A stretch of DNA of 64,000 nucleotides, taken from contig CAVVQM010000007.1 in the NCBI GenBank assembly GCA_963750395.1, forward strand, positions 496,001-560,000, given 5' to 3'. The stretch comes from JADJPO01 sp963750395 (lineage in GTDB: Bacteria > Actinomycetota > Actinomycetes > Actinomycetales > Kineosporiaceae). Below the pieces are notes generated by a model. The model had not been told where the DNA came from. It made no database searches and was given only the letters and a program-made list of their open reading frames with translations. Both the position numbers and the translations under genes were made by a program. Below are positions 16,264 to 25,502 of the stretch, one piece after another (positions within the stretch are counted from its first letter, which is position 1; every line of letters begins with the position of its first letter).

Positions 16264-19041
16264 GTGGCGGCACCTTCCGAGCTCGACCTGTTCGCAGCGG
16301 GTTATCCGTTCACCTTCGACGAGTTCCAGGTTCAGGCCTGCACGGCGCTGGAGGCCGGCCGCGGGGTCCTGGTGGCCGCACCCACCGGATCGGGCAAGAC
16401 GGTGGTGGGGGAGTTCGCCGTCCACCTCGCGCTGTCCCAGGGCCGCAAGGCGTTCTACACCACGCCCATCAAGGCGCTGTCCAACCAGAAGTACGCCGAC
16501 CTGGTCGCGCGTCACGGCGAGGGATCGGTCGGTCTGCTCACCGGCGACACCTCGATCAACGGCGAGGCGGCCGTGGTGGTGATGACCACCGAGGTGTTGC
16601 GCAACATGCTCTACGCGGACTCACCGACCCTGGCCGGGCTGGGCCACGTGATCATGGACGAGGTGCACTACCTCGCCGATCGGGAGCGCGGACCGGTGTG
16701 GGAGGAGGTGATCATCCACCTGCCCGAGTCGGTTCGGCTGGTCTCCCTGTCCGCGACCGTGAGCAACGCCGAGGAGTTCGGGGACTGGCTGACCGCCGTC
16801 CGCGGACCCACCGAGGTCGTGGTCTGGGAGCACCGCCCGGTGCCGCTCTGGCAGCACGTCATGGTCTCCTCGGAGTTGCTCGACCTGTTCGCCGAGCCCG
16901 AGAAGCAGACCGGCAGCGACCTGCTGGGGTCGCAGGTCCCACCGGCCCGGGTGAATCCCGAGCTGCGCGCGCGCTTCTCGACGGGCGAGCGCGGCGGACG
17001 GCGGGGTGCCGCCGCACGCACCAACCGTGGCCGCGTGCACAGGGGCAGGGGACCGGACCCGCGACAGAACGGCCGGCGCCGACCGCCGGGCCGCCCGGAG
17101 GTGATCGCGCTGCTCGACCGCGCGGGGCTGCTCCCGGCGATCACGTTCGTGTTCAGCCGCGCCGGGTGCGACGCGGCGGTCGCCGGCTGTCTCGCCTCCC
17201 GACTGCGCCTGACCACGCAGGCCGAGCGAGGCGAGATCGAGCAGATCGTCGACGAGCGCACGCGCGGGATCGCCCCCGCGGACCGGCACACCCTCGGGTA
17301 CGCGAGCTGGCGCGAGGGATTGCTGCGGGGCATCGCGGCACACCACGCGGGCCTGTTGCCGATGTTCCGTGAGGTGGTCGAGGAGCTGTTCGCCGGTGGA
17401 CTGATCAAGTGCGTCTTCGCGACCGAGACGCTGGCCCTGGGCATCAACATGCCGGCGCGGACCGTCGTCCTGGAGAAGCTGGTCAAGTGGAACGGCCACA
17501 CCCATGCAGACGTCACCCCGGCCGAGTACACCCAGCTGACCGGTCGGGCCGGGCGGCGGGGGATCGACATCGAGGGACACGCCGTCGTGCTGTGGCACCC
17601 CGACCTCGACCCGCACGCGCTGGCCGGGCTGGCCAGCACCCGCACGTATCCGCTGCGGTCCAGCTTCCGCCCGACCTACAACATGGCGGTCAACCTGGTG
17701 GCCCAGGTCGGGCGCCGCCGCGCGCGGGAGATCCTCGAGACCTCCTTCGCCCAGTTCCAGGCCGACCGGAACGTCGTCGGACTGGCGCGGGAGCTGCGGC
17801 GCCAGGAGGAGGCCCTGGCCGGCTACGCGGAGGCGATGACCTGTCATCTCGGGGACATCGGCGAGTACATGGCGCTGCGGCGCAGGATCTCCGCGCTCGA
17901 GGCGGACGCCTCCCGAACCGAGTCGCGGGTGCGCCGCCTGGACGCGATCGCCGCCCTGGAGAGGCTCCGTCCCGGGGATGTGATCCGTTACGGCAGTGGA
18001 CGGCGCCTCGCCTGGGCCGTGGTCCTCGAACCGGGCGGAAACGGTGACGCCGACGGACCCAGGCCACGGGTGCTGACCGAACAGCGCCAGGTCCGCCGGG
18101 TCGGCCTGGCCGAGGCCCCGAGCGGTGTCGAGGCGATCACCACGGTCCGGCTGCCCAAGCACTTCGACGCCCGAAACCCCTCCTCCAGAAGGGATCTCGC
18201 CTCCACCCTGCGATCGGTGATCCCCACCGTCGACCTGACCGAGAAGGCCAGCCCTGACCGTCGTGGCGCGCAGCGCTCGGCCCGGACGGCGGGCGATGAC
18301 CTGGGCGACCTGCGCGCGCGCCTGCGGGCTCACCCCTGCCACGGCTGCTCCGACCGGGAGCATCATGCCCGCTGGGCCGAGCGACACCGCCGGTTGAAGC
18401 GGGAGACCGACCAGCTGAGGCGCCGCATCGAGAGCCGGACCAACACCATCGCGCGGATCTTCGACCGGGTGTGCGAGGTCTTGACGGAGCTGGGCTACCT
18501 GACGCCCGATCGGGACCTCGAGGGCGAGTCGGTGGTCACCGCGCACGGGCAGGCGCTGCGCCGGATCTACGCCGAGAGCGATCTGCTCGTCGCCCAGTGC
18601 CTGCGGGAGGGGATCTGGGACGGCCTGGACGCCGCCGGCGTGGCCGCGTGTGCCGCGGCCGTCGTGCACGAGTCCCGGCGCGACGAGCGCGGCCTCACCC
18701 CCCGGCTGCCGGGCGGCGACGTCCGGACGGCGCTGGAGAACCTGGTCAGGCAGTGGTCGCAGCTCACGGACATCGAGGGAGCCCATCATCTGGAGACGAC
18801 CCGCGAGATCGATCTCGGGCTGTGCCGAGCCGTCCATCTGTGGGCCCGGGGCCGGGACCTGCACGAGGTGCTGGAGGCCTCGGACACCGAGATCGCCCCC
18901 GGGGACTTCGTGCGCCGCTGCCGGCAGATCGTCGATCTGCTCGGCCAGATCGGCACGGCCGCGGGCGAGGCCGGCGACGACGCCCTGCGACGGACCGCCT
19001 TCGCCGCCGTCGACGCGGTCCGGCGGGGCATCGTGGTCTGA
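16264..19041 (+). CDS. helY: Ski2-like DEAD/DEAH-box RNA helicase HelY
   Basis: 925-residue superfamily 2 helicase. Walker A APTGSGKT is at about 39-46, motif II DEVH at about 132-135, SATVSN motif III follows, and QLTGRAGRRGID is motif VI. The Mtr4/Ski2 arrangement continues with a winged-helix region and a DSHCT-type C-terminal domain (about 750-925). A basic insertion rich in Arg/Gly (about 236-275) sits between the two RecA folds. Probable role in RNA processing or decay. Start GTG 16264 gives MAAPSELDLFAAGYPF. Confidence 0.93.
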   Translation: MAAPSELDLFAAGYPFTFDEFQVQACTALEAGRGVLVAAPTGSGKTVVGEFAVHLALSQGRKAFYTTPIKALSNQKYADLVARHGEGSVGLLTGDTSINGEAAVVVMTTEVLRNMLYADSPTLAGLGHVIMDEVHYLADRERGPVWEEVIIHLPESVRLVSLSATVSNAEEFGDWLTAVRGPTEVVVWEHRPVPLWQHVMVSSELLDLFAEPEKQTGSDLLGSQVPPARVNPELRARFSTGERGGRRGAAARTNRGRVHRGRGPDPRQNGRRRPPGRPEVIALLDRAGLLPAITFVFSRAGCDAAVAGCLASRLRLTTQAERGEIEQIVDERTRGIAPADRHTLGYASWREGLLRGIAAHHAGLLPMFREVVEELFAGGLIKCVFATETLALGINMPARTVVLEKLVKWNGHTHADVTPAEYTQLTGRAGRRGIDIEGHAVVLWHPDLDPHALAGLASTRTYPLRSSFRPTYNMAVNLVAQVGRRRAREILETSFAQFQADRNVVGLARELRRQEEALAGYAEAMTCHLGDIGEYMALRRRISALEADASRTESRVRRLDAIAALERLRPGDVIRYGSGRRLAWAVVLEPGGNGDADGPRPRVLTEQRQVRRVGLAEAPSGVEAITTVRLPKHFDARNPSSRRDLASTLRSVIPTVDLTEKASPDRRGAQRSARTAGDDLGDLRARLRAHPCHGCSDREHHARWAERHRRLKRETDQLRRRIESRTNTIARIFDRVCEVLTELGYLTPDRDLEGESVVTAHGQALRRIYAESDLLVAQCLREGIWDGLDAAGVAACAAAVVHESRRDERGLTPRLPGGDVRTALENLVRQWSQLTDIEGAHHLETTREIDLGLCRAVHLWARGRDLHEVLEASDTEIAPGDFVRRCRQIVDLLGQIGTAAGEAGDDALRRTAFAAVDAVRRGIVV

Positions 19042-19059
19042 CCGGCTCGACAGGTCGCC

Positions 19060-19065
19060 TAGGCT
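19060..19065 (+). promoter_or_regulatory. -10 hexamer TAGGCT before serB
   Basis: TAGGCT is 8 bases before the GTG at 19074, with no ribosome site. Confidence 0.5.
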
Positions 19066-19073
19066 CGCCCGAC

Positions 19074-20294
19074 GTGACCGACGCCGACGAGACCGCGACC
19101 CTTCTGCTCACGCTGCGCGGACAGGATCGACCAGGCCTGTGCGCCGCGCTGTTCGAGACGCTCGCCGCCCACGGCGTTGACGTCCTGGACGTCGAGCAGG
19201 CCGTCCTGCGCGGCCATCTCACCCTGTCTGTGCTGGTGCCCTCCCGGGCCGAGAACAGCCAGGCCGTGATCGAGGCGGTGCAGGCCATGGCGGGGGCCGC
19301 CGAGCTGACCCTGACCGCGGTCGCCGGCTTCGGGGACAACCGCCATCGACGCGCGGGCCGCGCAGTGGTGGTCATCCTGGGACGCCCCCTGACCGCACGC
19401 GCGATGGCGCGGGTCACCTCGGGGATCACCGGCCAGGGGGCGAACATCGACCGGGTGAAACGGCTGTCCCGCTACCCGGTCACCACCGTCGAGCTCGACG
19501 TCTCCGGCACTCCGGCGCCGCAGCTGCGACGCGAACTGGCCACCGTGGCCCACGAGGAGGGGGTCGACATCGCGGTCGCCCCGGCGGGGCTGGCCCGCCG
19601 AGGTCGGCGGCTGGTGGTGATGGACGTCGACTCGACCCTGATCCAGGACGAGGTCATCGAGCTGCTCGCCGCCCACGCGGGCCGCGAGCGGGAGGTCGCC
19701 GAGGTCACCGCCGCCGCGATGCGCGGCGAACTGGACTTCGCCGCCAGCCTGCATCAGCGGGTCGCCGCACTGGCCGGTCTGCCCGCGGAGGTCCTCGAGC
19801 AGGTGCGCACCGCCGTCCGCCTGACGCCGGGAGCACGGACTCTGGTCCGCACGCTGAAACGACTCGGCTTCGCCGTCGGCGTCGTCTCCGGCGGCTTCAT
19901 CGAGATCGTCGGGCCGCTGGCCGCCGACCTCGGCATCGACCACGCCCGCGCGAACCGGCTCGAGACCCGCGACGGACGGCTGACCGGTCGCGTGCTGGGC
20001 GAGGTCGTCGACCGTGCCGCCAAGGCCGGCGCGCTGCGCGAGTTCGCCGCGCTCGAGCAGGTGCCGCTCAGCCGCACCGTGGCGATCGGGGACGGCGCCA
20101 ACGACCTGGACATGCTGGCGATCGCCGGCCTGGGGGTCGCGTTCAACGCCAAACCCCTGGTTCAGCAGCGGGCGGACACGACGGTGAACGTGCCCTACCT
20201 GGACGCGGTGCTGTTCCTGCTGGGCATCTCCCGCGAGGAGGTCGAGGAGGCCGACACCGGTGACACCGGTGTCACCGTCAGTTCCGCTCGCTGA
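19074..20294 (+). CDS. serB: Phosphoserine phosphatase SerB with N-terminal ACT domains
   Basis: Last step of serine synthesis: O-phosphoserine to serine. 406 residues: two ACT-like domains (about 5-85 and 95-170) that bind amino acids for feedback control, then a HAD phosphatase domain. DVDSTLIQDE (nucleophile Asp184) is motif I, VSGGF motif II, GDGANDLDML motif III. The 3' end overlaps the convergent exonuclease gene by 17 bases, and the overlap holds a perfect palindrome. Confidence 0.94.
   Translation: MTDADETATLLLTLRGQDRPGLCAALFETLAAHGVDVLDVEQAVLRGHLTLSVLVPSRAENSQAVIEAVQAMAGAAELTLTAVAGFGDNRHRRAGRAVVVILGRPLTARAMARVTSGITGQGANIDRVKRLSRYPVTTVELDVSGTPAPQLRRELATVAHEEGVDIAVAPAGLARRGRRLVVMDVDSTLIQDEVIELLAAHAGREREVAEVTAAAMRGELDFAASLHQRVAALAGLPAEVLEQVRTAVRLTPGARTLVRTLKRLGFAVGVVSGGFIEIVGPLAADLGIDHARANRLETRDGRLTGRVLGEVVDRAAKAGALREFAALEQVPLSRTVAIGDGANDLDMLAIAGLGVAFNAKPLVQQRADTTVNVPYLDAVLFLLGISREEVEEADTGDTGVTVSSAR
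20259..20276. terminator. 18-base perfect palindrome at serB/exonuclease 3' ends
   Basis: GGTGACACCGGTGTCACC is fully self-complementary. It lies one base beyond the exonuclease stop and inside the last serB codons (DTGDTGVT), so it is well placed as a terminator for the exonuclease transcript. There is no T-run. Confidence 0.5.
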
Positions 20295-21234
20295 TCGCGC
20301 CGACGACGCGGCCGAGCGAGGTCGCCAGCCCCCACCGGTCGGCCACCTCGACCAGCCGCGCGTGATCCGGGGGAGTGGCCGGCAGGACGTCGTCCAGCTC
20401 GGGCAGGGGCGCCTGCCGCACCACCTCGACCACGCGCATGGCCACGTCGAGATAGTCGGCGGCCCCCAGGATCCGACGACGGACGGCCGGTGACAGGTCG
20501 CTGCCCTCGGCCGCGGCGGCGGCCCGCAGCGCCTCCAGGTCGCCGTACCGGTTGAGCAGGGACGCAGCCGTCTTCTCCCCGATCCCGGGCACCCCGGGCA
20601 GGCCGTCGCTGGGATCACCGCGCAGCGCGGCCATGGCCGCGTACTGGGCGCCGGTGCGGACGCCGTAACGCTCGGCCAGCCGGGCCTGGTCGACGATGTC
20701 GAGGTTGCGCACACCCCTGCCGGTGTAGAGCACCCGCACCCCCGCCGCGTCGTCCACGAGCTGGAACAGGTCCCGATCCCCGGTGACGATGTCGACGTCG
20801 GCGGCAGCGCCGGCCCGGCCGACCTCGCGCGCGGCCAGCGTGCCGATGACGTCGTCGGCCTCCAGCCCGGGTCCCCCCGACCGGGTGATCCCGAGCGCCT
20901 GCAGAGCCTCGATGATCACCGGGATCTGGACGTCGAGCTCGGACGGGGTCTGTTCGGTACCCGCCACCGGATCGGCGAGGCGATGGGCCTTGTAGGACGG
21001 GATGGCCGCGACGCGGAACTCGGGGCGCCAGTCCTCGTCCCAGCAGGCGACCAACCGGTCGGGTCGGCGCCTCGCGACCAGCGTGGCGATCATGTCGAGG
21101 AAGCCGCGGACGGCGTTCACCGGCGTCCCGTCCGGAGCGATCAAGGTCTCCTTGACGCCGAAGAAGGCCCGGAAGTAGAGCGAGGCCGAATCGAGCAGCA
21201 TCAGACGGCCGGGGGCCGGGGCGGTGGGGGACAT
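20278..21234 (-). CDS. 5'-3' exonuclease (PolA N-terminal-like flap nuclease)
   Basis: 318 residues. LMLLDSASLYFRAFFG opens the PIN-like nuclease fold; acidic metal ligands appear in LEADDVIG and DIVTGDRDLFQLV; the helix-hairpin-helix GVPGIGEKTAASLLNRYG follows. It is free-standing, not fused to a polymerase, as in M. tuberculosis Rv2090. It may remove RNA primers or flaps. Start ATG 21234 is preferred over the longer frame because GCGAGG lies just upstream and upstream residues are unlike the family. Confidence 0.9.
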   Translation of the reverse strand: MSPTAPAPGRLMLLDSASLYFRAFFGVKETLIAPDGTPVNAVRGFLDMIATLVARRRPDRLVACWDEDWRPEFRVAAIPSYKAHRLADPVAGTEQTPSELDVQIPVIIEALQALGITRSGGPGLEADDVIGTLAAREVGRAGAAADVDIVTGDRDLFQLVDDAAGVRVLYTGRGVRNLDIVDQARLAERYGVRTGAQYAAMAALRGDPSDGLPGVPGIGEKTAASLLNRYGDLEALRAAAAAEGSDLSPAVRRRILGAADYLDVAMRVVEVVRQAPLPELDDVLPATPPDHARLVEVADRWGLATSLGRVVGAISERN

Positions 21235-21311
21235 CCTCGCGATCCTGCCAGCACCCGTCCGGATGCCCAACCTCGCCCGGACGAACTCCACCTCAGGCCC
21301 GTGCCCTGCCG

Positions 21312-21317
21312 TAGCGT
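21312..21317 (+). promoter_or_regulatory. -10 hexamer TAGCGT of a leaderless lrp transcript
   Basis: TAGCGT is 7 bases before the GTG at 21325, in the divergent region with the exonuclease. Confidence 0.55.
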
Positions 21318-21324
21318 TGCCCGC

Positions 21325-21780
21325 GTGCCGCACCTCGACCGCAAGATCCTGACCCTACTGAGCCAGGACGGCCGAATGAGCTACACCGACCTCGGCAGGG
21401 CCACGGGCCTGTCGACCTCCGCCGCGCACCAACGGGTGCGCCGACTCGAGGAGCGCGGGGTGATCCGCGGCTACACGGCCGTGGTCGACCCGGAGTCGGT
21501 CGGCCTGCCGCTCACCGCCTTCGTGTCGGTCACCCCGCTCGATCAGTCCGCGCCCGACGACGTGCCGCAGCAGGTCGCGGCGCTGGAGGGCGTCGAGGCC
21601 TGCTATTCCGTGGCGGGCGACGAGAACTACATCCTGAAGGTGCGGGTCGCCACACCCCGGGCCCTGGAGGAGTTGCTGTCGCGGATCCGGACCGAGGCGT
21701 CCGCGGCCACGCGGACGACGATCGTGCTGTCCACCGCCTTCGAGGCCCGCCCGCTGGGGGATGGGTTCGAGCCGGAGTAG
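21325..21780 (+). CDS. Lrp/AsnC family transcriptional regulator
   Basis: 151 residues: AsnC-type helix-turn-helix (about 5-60, LDRKILTLLSQDGRMSYTDLG and STSAAHQRVRRLEERG) and a C-terminal RAM/ACT-like effector domain. Such proteins form octameric discs and sense amino acids. Being divergent from the exonuclease and near serB makes an amino-acid role plausible, but this is inference. Start GTG 21325 gives MPHLDRK. Confidence 0.9.
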   Translation: MPHLDRKILTLLSQDGRMSYTDLGRATGLSTSAAHQRVRRLEERGVIRGYTAVVDPESVGLPLTAFVSVTPLDQSAPDDVPQQVAALEGVEACYSVAGDENYILKVRVATPRALEELLSRIRTEASAATRTTIVLSTAFEARPLGDGFEPE

Positions 21781-21882
21781 GCCCGCCACGGCGCGAGCCG
21801 CAGATGCCGCTGGTCGTCCCGTTCACGGCATCGTCGCCCGGCAACGGTCAAGGTCGCGACACGGTGCGACGACGTTGAGGCC

Positions 21883-22851
21883 ATGTCCGGCCTGCTGAGC
21901 GCCCCCGAGGTCGTGCGCACCCGGGCCGCGGACGCCCGACCCCGGCGGCCGGCGCTGCGTCGCCGCCGTCGCGGCCGCCCGCGGGGTGCGGTCACCTTCG
22001 CCGCCACCAGCCTGGGGATCGCCGCCAGCGGGTGGGCCCTGTCGCGGGCCGTCCCGATGATCACGGCGCTGCCGGTCGAACCCGCCGAACTCGCTCGGCA
22101 TCTCACCGTCACCGCCCTGTTCGCCGTGGCGGTGCTGGCCCAGTCGGCCGTCCTGCGCGCCAGCGGCCACGGCCGGGCGGCGTTCCTGCTGCCGGCCCTT
22201 GTCGTTGGGACCCCGCTGCTCGTGCACGCGCTGCCTCTCCTCCAGGCTCCGGCATCCCTGGGCGCCGCGACCCCTCGGCCGTTCGAGGGACTGCCGGCGA
22301 TCCCGGGGCAGGCCGTGGCGATGTCGGTCCACCCGGCCTGGCCCGCCGTCGTCGCTCTGCTCGTTGCGCAGGGTCGGGGCGTCCTGCGCCGGTCGGCGCT
22401 CGTCGTGGCCGTCGGACTCCTCACGGTGGCCGTGGGTCGTGCCGCCGAGAACGCCGACCTGGCGGCCTGGCACGGAGGAGCACCCTGGCCGCACCTGGTG
22501 GCCTCCTGGCGGGTCGTCTCGAACTCACTGCAGGGCATCGAGACCGGTCTGTTGCGGAGCGCCCTGGCGGGCATGGTGGTGTGCGCCGCGGTCGTCGCCG
22601 CGTCGAGGCTGGCCGCTGGGACGCGCTGGAGCCTCGTCGTCGCCGTCGCCCTGCCGGCCTCCGGCCTGGCCCTCCTGCCCGCACTGGCTGCCGGACAGGG
22701 GATCACCATCGACCATGTCCGGGCGGCCGCCACCTACCCCCTGGCCGCCCTGGCCGCCGCGGCCCCGGTCACCCTGCTCCTCGCCTTCAGCGACGTCGTC
22801 GAGCGCGGCCGGCGCAACCGAGACGACCGACGCCGTCACCGAGCCGGCTGA
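21883..22851 (+). CDS. Polytopic membrane protein, unrecognised
   Basis: 322 residues with an Arg-rich N-terminus (about 12-35) and about seven hydrophobic helices from residue 38 to 307. No catalytic motif recognised. Codon use and the absence of stops look genuine. The ATG lies in ...GAGGCCATG. It converges on plsC, with both stops in one hairpin. Function unknown. Confidence 0.6.
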   Translation: MSGLLSAPEVVRTRAADARPRRPALRRRRRGRPRGAVTFAATSLGIAASGWALSRAVPMITALPVEPAELARHLTVTALFAVAVLAQSAVLRASGHGRAAFLLPALVVGTPLLVHALPLLQAPASLGAATPRPFEGLPAIPGQAVAMSVHPAWPAVVALLVAQGRGVLRRSALVVAVGLLTVAVGRAAENADLAAWHGGAPWPHLVASWRVVSNSLQGIETGLLRSALAGMVVCAAVVAASRLAAGTRWSLVVAVALPASGLALLPALAAGQGITIDHVRAAATYPLAALAAAAPVTLLLAFSDVVERGRRNRDDRRRHRAG

Positions 22852-22872
22852 CCCGGGCCGATCTCAGCCGGC
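22843..22872. terminator. Hairpin carrying both stop codons of the convergent membrane protein and plsC genes
   Basis: GCCGGCTGA (22843-22851) and TCAGCCGGC (22864-22872) are exact inverted copies. The TGA at the end of the first arm is the plus-strand stop, and the TCA at the start of the second arm is the plsC stop. Confidence 0.55.
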
Positions 22873-23541
22873 CGCAGGCTCGTTGTAGACCCCGGCCCGA
22901 GTCTGGGGCGAGGTCCTCTCGATCTGGGCCATCACGGCGTCGGTGATCTCCCGGCGGGCCCGGCCGGCCCCGGCGGAGGTCGCCACCCGCTCCACCCAGT
23001 CGGCGGGGTCGACGGGCTCACCGAAGTGGACCTCGATCGGGCGACGGCGGGGGAGTCGGGCGCCGACCGGCTGGACCTTGTCCGTCCCGATCAGGGTCAC
23101 CGGCACGACGGGAGCCCCCGACTCCAGGGCCAGCCAGCCGACCCCGGTGCGACCGCGATAGAGGCGGCCGTCGCGTGACCGCGTGCCCTCCGGATAGATC
23201 CCGAACGCCTGACCGGCCTCCAGGACGCTCATGGCGAGCCGGAGCGAGGCCATGGCATCGGACTGACTCGCCCGGTCCACCGGGACGGCGTCCACGGCTC
23301 GGAAGAAGGCGGCCACGATTCGGCCCCGGGGTCCGCGACCGGTGAAGTACTCGGCCTTGGCCAGGAACCGGACCCGCCGGGGCACCGCCAGCGGGATCAC
23401 GACGCTGTCGATGAAGCTGAGGTGGTTGCTGGCGATGATCACCGGTCCGGTGGGTGGGATCCGCTCCACCCCGTGGAGGGCGGGACGCCAGATGAGACGG
23501 AACAGCACGCCGAGCACCCAGCGGGTGAACGCGTATCCCAC
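22864..23541 (-). CDS. 1-acyl-sn-glycerol-3-phosphate acyltransferase (PlsC family)
   Basis: 225 residues. SNHLSFIDS supplies the NHxxxxD catalytic motif (about 41-50), FRAVDAVPVDR and YPEGTRSRDG are the following blocks, and there is an N-terminal membrane-associated segment. It acylates lysophosphatidate or a related glycolipid. Start GTG 23541 is chosen because GGGAGG lies 7 bases upstream; the longer frame to 23592 adds no conserved residues. Confidence 0.9.
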   Translation of the reverse strand: MGYAFTRWVLGVLFRLIWRPALHGVERIPPTGPVIIASNHLSFIDSVVIPLAVPRRVRFLAKAEYFTGRGPRGRIVAAFFRAVDAVPVDRASQSDAMASLRLAMSVLEAGQAFGIYPEGTRSRDGRLYRGRTGVGWLALESGAPVVPVTLIGTDKVQPVGARLPRRRPIEVHFGEPVDPADWVERVATSAGAGRARREITDAVMAQIERTSPQTRAGVYNEPAAG

Positions 23542-23723
23542 GCAGACCTCCCATCGGCATCGAGGTGGCTCGACCGGTGCCGACCAGGGCACGTCGCGAC
23601 CCTATAGCCCGGACGGCGACGGGCACGACACGCCGACATCGGCCGCAGATCGGGCGCGCCGCGCCGTGCAGGACCGTGCCGGCCCTGCGAGGAAACGGGC
23701 ATGTCTGCAGGTCAGATGCCGAA

Positions 23724-23751
23724 TTGACACCCTGGCAGGCCTGGCTAACGT
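23724..23751 (+). promoter_or_regulatory. SigA-like promoter TTGACA-N16-TAACGT
   Basis: Best -35/-10 pair in the window. It would start RNA about 140 bases before lnt, giving a long structured leader or a small untranslated RNA. Confidence 0.4.
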
Positions 23752-23885
23752 CGTGTCCGGCCCGCGCTCCCAGTAGACAACGGCGCCGTCCCGGCATCCC
23801 GCCGGGCTCGGTTCCGGCCCGAAGGGAGACGCGGGCCCCGCCGCCCACCTGCCCGACGGATGGGCAGCCTGGCCCCGGACCCAAC

Positions 23886-23891
23886 TACGCT
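23886..23891 (+). promoter_or_regulatory. -10 hexamer TACGCT before lnt
   Basis: TACGCT is 6 bases before the lnt GTG at 23898, without a ribosome site. Confidence 0.45.
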
Positions 23892-23897
23892 TCCTCT

Positions 23898-25502
23898 GTG
23901 AGCACCTCCATCGCCGACGACCGGGTGATGTCGGGCGAGCCCGATCCGGTCCCGGCCACCGCCACCGAGCGGCCTGCGCACCCGCTGATGGCTGCGGTCC
24001 TGGCCGTCGCATCGGGCCTGGTGCTCTGGGCGGCGTTCCCGGGAGCGGATCTGTGGTTCCTCGCTCCCGTGGCGGTGGCGCTGCTCGCCGTGGCCGTGCG
24101 GGGACAGACCGCTCGCCGAGCGTTCTGGCTGGGGCTGCTCGCCGGCTGGGCCGCCTTCATCCCGGTGTTGTCCTGGTCCGGGATCTATGTCGGGGCCCTG
24201 CCGTGGTTCGCGCTGGCGACCCTGGAGGCGCTCTACGTGGCCGCGATGGCCGCCCCCATGCCACGCATCTGGAGGGCGCGTGGCGGCCCGGCGGCGATCG
24301 CGCTGGGCATCTCCGGCCTCTGGGTGGTCCAGGAGGCGCTGCGGGCCCGCACCCCGTTCGGCGGATTCCCCTGGGCGAGGCTGGCCTTCAGCCAGGCCGA
24401 CAGCCCGGTGCTGGGGGCGGCCTCGATCGGCGGGGCGCCGCTGGTCACCGCCCTGGTCGCGGCCGCCGGCGGACTGCTCGCGGTCTCCCTGGCGAGCCTG
24501 AGGGTGACCCGGCCCCCCCTGGGCCGGCTCGCCGCCGCCGCGCTGCCGATGGCCGGCGCGGTGCTCCTGGTCGGCACGCCCGCCCTACTGCCCCGCCCGG
24601 TCACCGGGCAGCAGAGCGCCCGGTTCGTCGCCGTGCAGGGCAATGTGCCCGAACCGGGGCTGGAGTTCAACGCCGAGCGCCGCGCCGTCCTGGACAACCA
24701 CGCCCGGCTGACGGTGGAACTCGCCGACCGGATCGCCGACGGCCTGACCCGGCAGCCGGATCTGGTGATCTGGCCCGAGAACGCCAGCGACATCGATCCG
24801 ACGCGCAACGCCGATGCCGCGGTGGTGATCCAGAACGCGGTCGATCGGGTCGGCGTGCCGGTGCTCGTGGGCACCCTGCTGGAGGAGCCCGTCGGTCACC
24901 TGTCGAACACCTCGATCGTGTGGGGGCCGAGCACGGGGGAGGATCCCGGGCCGGGACAGCAGTACGTCAAACGCCATCCGGCGCCCTTCGGTGAGTACAT
25001 CCCCTATCGATCGTTCTTCCGGAACTTCAGCGACAAGGTCGATCTGGTGCGTCGCGACTTCGTGGCCGGTTCGGCCTCCCCGGTCCTGACCGCCGCCGGC
25101 ATCCGGCTGGGCGACATCATCTGCTTCGAGGTCGCCTACGACGATCTGGTCCGTGACGCCGTCCGAGACGGTGGTCAGGTTCTGGTCGTCCAGACCAACA
25201 ACGCGACCTTCGGCTACACCGACGAGAGCGTGCAGCAGCTGGCGATGTCCCGACTGCGTGCCGTGGAGAGCGGCCGCGCGGTGGTGCACATCTCCACGGT
25301 CGGGGTGAGCGCGATGATCCAGCCGGACGGCTCGATGGTGCAGCGGTCCTCCCTGTTCACCGCGGACCTGTTGGAGGCCGAGTTGCCCTTGCGGACCGAG
25401 CAGACCCTGGCCACCCGGCTCGGGTCACTGCCGGAATGGGGCCTGGCGATGGCCGGCCTCCTGGTGGCCGCCACGGCCAGGCGTCAGCGGAGGTCTCGGT
25501 GA
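23898..25502 (+). CDS. lnt: Apolipoprotein N-acyltransferase
   Basis: Adds the third acyl chain to the N-terminal Cys of lipoproteins at the outer face of the membrane. 534 residues: about six to seven transmembrane helices in the first ~230 residues and one at the C-terminus, around a nitrilase-like domain (about 240-500). The catalytic triad appears as Glu in VIWPENASD, Lys in YVKRHPAPFGEY and Cys in DIICFEVAYDD. Its stop overlaps the ppm GTG. In M. tuberculosis the two activities are fused in one protein; here they are separate but coupled. Confidence 0.93.
   Translation: MSTSIADDRVMSGEPDPVPATATERPAHPLMAAVLAVASGLVLWAAFPGADLWFLAPVAVALLAVAVRGQTARRAFWLGLLAGWAAFIPVLSWSGIYVGALPWFALATLEALYVAAMAAPMPRIWRARGGPAAIALGISGLWVVQEALRARTPFGGFPWARLAFSQADSPVLGAASIGGAPLVTALVAAAGGLLAVSLASLRVTRPPLGRLAAAALPMAGAVLLVGTPALLPRPVTGQQSARFVAVQGNVPEPGLEFNAERRAVLDNHARLTVELADRIADGLTRQPDLVIWPENASDIDPTRNADAAVVIQNAVDRVGVPVLVGTLLEEPVGHLSNTSIVWGPSTGEDPGPGQQYVKRHPAPFGEYIPYRSFFRNFSDKVDLVRRDFVAGSASPVLTAAGIRLGDIICFEVAYDDLVRDAVRDGGQVLVVQTNNATFGYTDESVQQLAMSRLRAVESGRAVVHISTVGVSAMIQPDGSMVQRSSLFTADLLEAELPLRTEQTLATRLGSLPEWGLAMAGLLVAATARRQRRSR

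Larger units (their letters stand above)
23542..23897. other. Divergent control region between plsC and lnt
   Basis: About 356 bases without a convincing gene. It contains a near-consensus promoter (TTGACA 23724-23729, 16-base spacer, TAACGT 23746-23751) reading towards lnt, GC-rich stem-loop potential (CCGGCATCCCGCCGG) downstream of it, and the lnt-proximal TACGCT. Confidence 0.5.
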
